Of a stretch of DNA of 64,000 bases, positions 58,176-64,000 are shown piece by piece. Under the pieces are notes generated by a model that was not told the DNA's origin, ran no database searches, and saw nothing but the letters and a program-made list of their open reading frames with translations. The stretch's first letter is position 1. Each line of letters begins with the position of its first letter. Source of the stretch: Jacaranda mimosifolia (Eukaryota > Streptophyta > Magnoliopsida > Lamiales > Bignoniaceae). The translations under genes and the position numbers were made by a program. The stretch spans positions 20,623,744 to 20,687,743 of the forward strand of contig CM032123.1 in NCBI GenBank assembly GCA_018894105.1. Direction: 5' to 3'.

Positions 58176-60415
58176 TGAAAGCTAGTAAGGCACTAGGATC
58201 CAATTATAAAAACTTCAAAAGCTTAATAAACTAGTGCGTACATGCTAACTAGGATCAAATCGTGCCTAAAATTTAGATTTAGATAGAGTGTTACCTTGAA
58301 ATGCTAAAATCCAAGGAGAAAGTGGTGAACCTTTCACCAATCCAGAATTTGCCAAAAACCGCGCAACAGAAATAGAGCAATTTTTAACCTCATCAAAAGT
58401 CCTCCAAAATTCACAAAAAAGTACTACAACCTCTCAACTAAGGAAACACAATAAAAAATTTGAATAAAAAAGCTTTGGGAATCTCCCTGGAAAAATTCGC
58501 CAAATCAGACTTTCTGCAAGTGGATCTCCAAACCGTAGCAAACAAACTTGTTTGCCTCTATTGATATGATCCACACACCAAATAGATCTTCCAAAATCTC
58601 TAGTCTATAAGTTGGAATAAGACCAGAGATAGGCTATGGTAGAGGCTGATTTTAGGTAGAAAAGAAGAAGAAGAAGAGAGCAAAGCTTTCAACACAAGAA
58701 TGTAATCCTTGCAAGAGGTTTTGGAGAGAATTGCAAATGAATCTAACTCTTTCACACTTTCAGCAATGACCTATCCTTACACCCACTATATCTATATATA
58801 GGGTGAGGTTGGTGTGATGCCAAGTTAGCATCACACCTTTCTCAACGTGGGCAGCGAACCTGCATTGCCAAGGTGGTAAATGCAAATTCAAATCCAATTT
58901 GAATTTCATATACACCTTAATTACATTTGAAATCTAATTTCAAGCTAATTAAAATGCTAATTCAAATGAACATTTCATTTGAATTTTCCATCCAAAATGT
59001 ATTCTTCCCATTAATTAAATTAAATACTTTAATTTAATTAATTAACCTTTGACTAAACTCTTAAGCCAAACAAGCTCAACTCTTAAAATTGATTTTTGTT
59101 AACTTAACTCTTAGGTTAACTTGACTAATTGATGGTCATATTGGTACCAAATAATTAAGTCCTTAATTATTGGTCTAATTTAACTCCTTAAACTAATTGA
59201 TTAATTTAACACTTAAATTAATCATGCTAAAATTGACCTTCAAAATTGATACCTTAAAATCGGTCCACTAGGAGATATTTTTCTAGCACATAGAAAATTT
59301 CCTCCATTATTTAGGAAACTAATTGGCTTTTCTGTGTGACCCAATAGGTTCTACCATTCATTGGACATGAGCTTACAACTACTTCTGACTTTTGAATATC
59401 ATATATTCATTTTAGTTTAAAACACTTTTAAACTAATCAACTCAATTCAATTCATCTCATTAATTAAAGAGTACCTAATCTCTATGGTCGATGTCCAACC
59501 TCAAGCCCATAGAGCTCAACTAATTGTCCGAAATGAGTGTTTAGGAGAACTATTATAGCTTTACACTTACCATGTAAATACGGTCATTCCGTCTCCTATC
59601 TCCCAAAAAAGGCCTAGGGTAAGATATTTGCCAGCTCCCCAACAGCCTTGATACTATGTTTCTATTCTCAATGTTCAATTCCCTTTTGTGACCTCATCTT
59701 TGGAAAAACTTCTTTTTCCAAATTGTCACACCACTTTGTACAAGGATTTCTTGGAATCGATCAGTATAGAATACATAAGAGATGCACTCGCCCTTCACAA
59801 AAATAAAGAGTCAGATTCCTTCTTAGATCTCACAAACCTCCATGCTAAGTAGCTTATACCCAACCTCAACCCGAAAGACACGTTAAGTGGTCAATGAAGA
59901 GTTAAAGCATGAGGAGTAGACATAAGGTTACCATGGATCCTCAGGTTAGAGGACTAACAATATGCACTGGCATAAGCTGGAAAACTTGCCACTACTGACT
60001 TGCCGTTATAGCTATCTGGTGGATTCTCTAGTGCGTCTTCAGTGCCTTATTCTTTAACAAGCACCCACAAACATATACCCATATCTCATACTGTTGCTCA
60101 TGGAATGGAGCAATATCCAACTCTTGGATTTATGCATCATTAGTGCAAGTCTATTCAGATCTTAGATGCCCCGTCTCATAAGATCCTACAACTTGAAAGA
60201 TTTAAGATCACAACCGTGTGAGACTTATTCCATGGTCACCAAACCAAGTCCCATAGTCATGAGTGATCTAGGGGCTTCATCTAAATACAAGTGAAGTAAT
60301 AAAGAACATAAGATGAAGATTACCATATAAAGAATATCATTCAATCAAGATCGTTTTACAATGAAATAGCTTTTACAAACCTAATCCAATTGGCTTGCCA
60401 GGTACTATTCGAACA
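58176..60415 (-). mobile_element. Solo copia LTR K (-) inside LTR J
   Basis: 2240 bp from TGAAAGCTAGTAAGGCAC to TATTCGAACA, complete at both ends, with no primer site or purine tract next to it. J continues on both sides without loss. Flanks TCGTT and CCTTT are compatible with a decayed 4-5 bp target duplication of CCTT(T) in the normal LTR text. Solo LTRs arise by recombination between the two LTRs of one element. Confidence 0.82.
58785..58837 (-). promoter_or_regulatory. LTR TATA box and inverted repeat (LTR K)
   Basis: GGTGTGATGC (58811-58820) pairs perfectly with GCATCACACC (58828-58837). CTATATCTATATATAGG at about 58785-58801 is the TATA region on the - strand. Confidence 0.62.
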
Positions 60416-60973
60416 CCTTTTTCAAATTTTTGTATCACCTTACCCAATCTTAGAATACATTGTAGATCAATCCGTTCTTCATAGATGGACAAAACGAATC
60501 CTATCTTGGAACTCAACAACATCTATACTTATTAGGTAGCTTGCGCCCAAACTAAGCCTCGGGCAATCCATTATGGGGTTGCAGCAAAATCAAAGCAGAA
60601 GAACCTAAATATAAAGTTATTGTGGAACCACAAGTCAAAAAACTAATTATATGCACTATCGTAAGATAGAGAATTTGGCACTACCAACGTGCCACCACAG
60701 CTACCTCGTACATTCTCTAAGCGAGTCTTCAGTGATCTTGTTCTCTAAGAAGCACCCACTAACATGCATCCATGTCTAACATAGATTACCCGTGAAACAG
60801 GGCAATACCCAACTCCTTGGAGTATACATTGTTAGTGTAAGCCTATCCGAATCTTAGATGACTTATCTCATAAGATTTTATGACTTGAAATATTTAAAAT
60901 CATGATCATAGAGACCTGTTTTACTATCACCATCATATGCGTGACCAAGTCTAGTAGTCTTGTATGATTTAAG
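60416..60973 (-). mobile_element. Copia LTR J (-), second part
   Basis: Continues J exactly where it stopped before K (CCTTTTTCAAATTTTTGTATC) and runs to GTATGATTTAAG, where LTR L interrupts. It is more diverged than K or L, consistent with J being the older host copy. Confidence 0.78.
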
Positions 60974-63178
60974 TGAAAGCTAGTAAAGCACTAGGATCCA
61001 ATTATAAAAACTTCAAAAGCTTAATAAACTAGTGCTTACATGCTAAATAGGATCAAATCATGCTTGAGATTTAGATTAGGTTAGAGTGTTACCTTGAAAT
61101 TGCAAAATCTAAGGAAAATGAAGTGAACTCTTCACCTTTCCAGAAACTGTCAGCAAATGTGCAGCTGGAGAGAAGAGATTTTTTCCTCCATCAAATCACT
61201 TCCAAAAATCACAAAAACATTAATGTATCTTATGAAAAACTTGATAAACTCTCAGTAAAAAATTCAGATCGAAAAGCCTTTTGCATATCCTTGTAGAAAT
61301 TTTCCAATTCGGACTCTGTGCAGTGGATCTCCAAAACCGTAGCAAACAAAGTAGTTTGCCTCTATTGATATGATACACATACCAAATGGATCTTCTAAAA
61401 TCTCTAGCCTATAATCTGGAATAAGGCCAGAGATATGCTATGGAGGAGGCCGATTTCAGGTAGGGAAGAAGAAGAAAAAGCAAAGCTTTCAACGCATGAA
61501 TGCAATGCGTGCAAGGATTTTGGAAGGAATTGTGGATAATCTAATTCTTCACACCTTTTGACATAATGACCTGCCATCTCTCTCTATATCTATATATATA
61601 TGCTAAAATGTGTGATTTCAAGGGGCATAACACCTCCCACAAGAAAAAGGGGCAGCCAACTTGCATTTTGCCAAGGTGGCAAATGCAAATTCAAATCTAA
61701 TTTGAATATCACTTGCATTTTAATTACATTTGAAATCTAATTTCAAGTTAATTAAAATGCTTATTCAAATGAACATTTCATTTGAATTTTTCCTTCCAAA
61801 ATGTGTTCTTCCCATTAATTAAATTAAACACTTTAATTTAATTAATTAACCTTTGACTTAACTCTTAAGTCAAATGAGCTCAACTCTTAAGCTTGAATTT
61901 TGTTAACTTAACTCTTAAAGCTAACTTGACCGATTGATGGTCATATCGGCACCAAATAGTTAACCCCTTAATTAATGGTCTAATTTAACTTCTTAAATTA
62001 ATCAAGCCAAAATTGATCTTCAAAATTAGCACCTTAAAATCGGTCCACTAGGAGACATTTTCTAACACTTAGAAAATCTTTTCTCTATCAAATAAGAGGC
62101 TAATTGGCTTTTGTGTGTGACCCAATAGGTTCTACCATTCATTGGACATGGGCTCACAACTCCTTGCGACTTTTGAATATCATATATTTATTTTAGTTTA
62201 AAATAATTTTAAACAAATTGACTCGATTTAATTAATCTCATTAATTGAAGAGTACCCAATCTACATGGTCAATGTCCAACTTCAAGCCCATGGAGCCCAA
62301 CTAATTGGCGAAAATGAATGTTTTGGAGAACCACTATAGCTCTACGCTTACCATGCAAATACAGTCCTTCTGTCTCCTAGCTCCCAAAAGAGGCCTAAGG
62401 CAAGATATTTCTCGGCTCCCAATAGCCTTGATGCTATGTTTCTATTCTCAATGTTCAATTTCCTTATGTGACCTCATTTTTGAAAAACTCCTTTTCCAAA
62501 TTATCACACCACTTTGCACAAGGATTTCTTGGAATCGATCATTATAGAATATATAGGAGACGCACTCGTCTTTCCCAAAAGTGAGGAGTCGGATTCCATC
62601 TTAAATCTCACAAGCCTCCATGCCAAGTAGGTCATACCCAACCTCAGCCCGAAAGACCAGCTACGAAGTCAAGGAAGAGTCAAAGCATGAGGATCAGACA
62701 TAAGGTTACCATGGATCTTCAGGTTAGAGGACTAATAATATGCACTAGCTTAAGTTAGAGAACTTGCCACAACGACTATCTAGTGGATTCTCCGGTGGGC
62801 CTTCAGTACCTTTTTCTTTGACAAGTACCTACTAATATGCACCCATATCTCATACGATTGCTCATGGAATAGAGCAATATCCAACTCTTGGATTTATGCA
62901 TCGTAAGTGCAAGTCTATCCAAATCTTAGATGCCCCGTCTCTAAGATCCTATGACTTGAAAGATTTAAGATCACGATCGTGTGAGACTTATTCTGTGGTC
63001 ATCGAACCAAGTCCCATAGTCAAGAGTGATCTAAGGGCTTCAACCAAATGCAAGTGAAGTAATAAAGAGCATAAGATGAAGATGGTCATATAAAGAATAT
63101 CATTCAATCAAGTTTGTTTTACAAGGAAATAGTTTTAATAGGGCCAATATAATTAGCTTGCCAGGTACTATTCCAACA
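60974..63178 (-). mobile_element. 3' LTR of copia element L (- strand)
   Basis: 2205 bp from TGAAAGCTAGTAAAGCAC to TATTCCAACA, followed by a purine tract (ATCTCCCACTTGCCCTA, 63179-63195). It is visibly the closest relative of LTR K in the window. It inserted into J after TTAAG (60969-60973). Confidence 0.88.
61580..61634 (-). promoter_or_regulatory. LTR TATA box and decayed inverted repeat (element L)
   Basis: CTCTCTATATCTATATATAT at about 61580-61600 is the TATA region on the - strand. The upstream inverted repeat survives only as TGTGAT...ATAACACC (61609-61634). Confidence 0.45.
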
Positions 63179-64000
63179 ATCTCCCACTTGCCCTAAAGCC
63201 AATGCCTTATGGCCTTGAGACCCATCTTCTCAAGATGTTCTTCAAAGACCTTTTGCTTTTAGGGTTTTAGACAGTAGTTCTGCTAAATTCTCTTATGAGG
63301 CAACTTTGCCCACTCCGTTGTCGCCTCTATCAAATGATATCATATATCAAATGATAACATATTTACTGTGTTTGGATTACTGATGAGATCTTGGCTTAAG
63401 TCCAAAATTGTTTTCCAAAGACAAATGTGGGCTCATGCACGCTAGGCACTACATCCAACTCTTAGATGAAGTTTTTATCCAAGCACATTTTTTTGCGGCT
63501 TCCAAAATCACAAATTATTTCTCCTAAGTGGTTGTTTCGATCGTGGTTTCTTGTTGGAACTCTTCCAACTAACCATGCAGCCATTAAGGCAAAATATATA
63601 TCCATAAATAATATTAAGTTGTCTACATCGTATTGGATACTTGAATTCGAAAACCTTTCGAGTTTCAATTCATCATTGTTGTATTCTTAAAATAAATCTT
63701 AGTCCTTCTCAAGTACTTAAGGATTGCTTTAATGGCTATCTAGTGACTCTCACTAGCATTGGATTGGAACCTACTCATAACACTTAGCGAGTGTGCCACA
63801 TCTGGTCTTGTACATTGAGCTACATACATTATGCTATCGATAGCAAAGGCATAAGGTATGTGGGATATCCTTTGTCTCTCATCCTCAGTCTTAGGGGCCA
63901 TATACTTAGAGAGACGAATGTTATGTCCCATGGGAAGAAATTCCTTCTGGGATTCTTCAATTCTAAACCTCTTCAGTATTTTGTCAATGTACGGTGTTTG
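63179..64000 (-). pseudogene. Ty1/copia RNase H-RT 3' remnant, element L
   Basis: On the - strand: the polypurine tract, then the RNase H region with frameshifts (63300-63700), and a cleaner part, HNIRLSKYMAPKTEDERQRI and SHIPYAFAIDSIMYVAQCTRPD then VAHSLSVMSRFQSNASESH (63931-63740). It runs into the RT end at 64000. The window edge cuts the element, so RT, integrase and gag lie beyond. Confidence 0.88.

Overview
The window looks like plant nuclear repeat-rich heterochromatin, and I found no intact host gene. The best organism guess is a flowering plant. The evidence is long-LTR Ty1/copia elements primed by initiator methionine tRNA (binding site TGGTATCAGAGC), a Ty3/gypsy remnant that resembles the plant Tat lineage, and small non-autonomous DNA transposons of PIF/Harbinger, hAT and CACTA type. 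Base composition is AT-rich and no reading frame exceeds about 295 codons. Species cannot be told from the sequence alone. About 90 percent of the window is one Ty1/copia family, with LTRs of about 1.75 to 2.24 kb, a leader of about 2 kb, and a single gag-protease-integrase-reverse transcriptase-RNase H frame. I label its copies 0, A, B, C, D, E, F, G and L. All are broken by stop codons, frameshifts, deletions and nested insertions.

Layout, left half: 1-3967 is the 3' part of element 0 (+). 3968-4663 is a reversed LTR piece. 4664-12137 is element A (+), with a PIF/Harbinger-type MITE in its integrase and cut by a CACTA-like DNA element at 12138-14043. 14044-21877 is element B (+), which carries a tandem array of leader-gag units. 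21878-24041 is a + LTR that meets the - LTR of C tail to tail in a long hairpin. 24042-31028 is element C (-), with both LTRs and a heavily deleted interior. 31029-35150 is D (-), which shares an LTR with C and ends in a chimeric LTR.

Layout, right half: 35151-36904 is a + LTR fragment. 36905-37938 is E (-). F (+, 37939-40912) sits in the gag of E, G (-, 41033-48693) lies in or next to the leader of F, H (+ LTR, 48694-50753) sits in the leader of G, and M (- LTR) sits in a MITE inside H. 52864-53583 is another + LTR piece (N) with a complete hAT-type MITE. 53584-56226 is a Ty3/gypsy integrase remnant plus a 3' segment with antisense coding character. 56227-56679 may be a second, truncated hAT-like element. 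56680-64000 is a - LTR (J) interrupted by a solo LTR (K) and by element L, whose pol runs off the window.

The most unusual signals are in the copia leader and U3. (i) A cassette of about 16 bp occurs four times at fixed places in each leader. Its core is nearly uniform within one element but differs between elements, while its flanks are conserved, which suggests concerted evolution. (ii) A GC-rich hairpin sits at the same leader position in A, F and G with different but compensating stem sequences. (iii) A 12-bp inverted repeat sits about 10-20 bp upstream of the TATA box in most LTRs. Several copies also share the same nonsense codons and a non-canonical zinc knuckle, which suggests that already defective copies were mobilised in trans.
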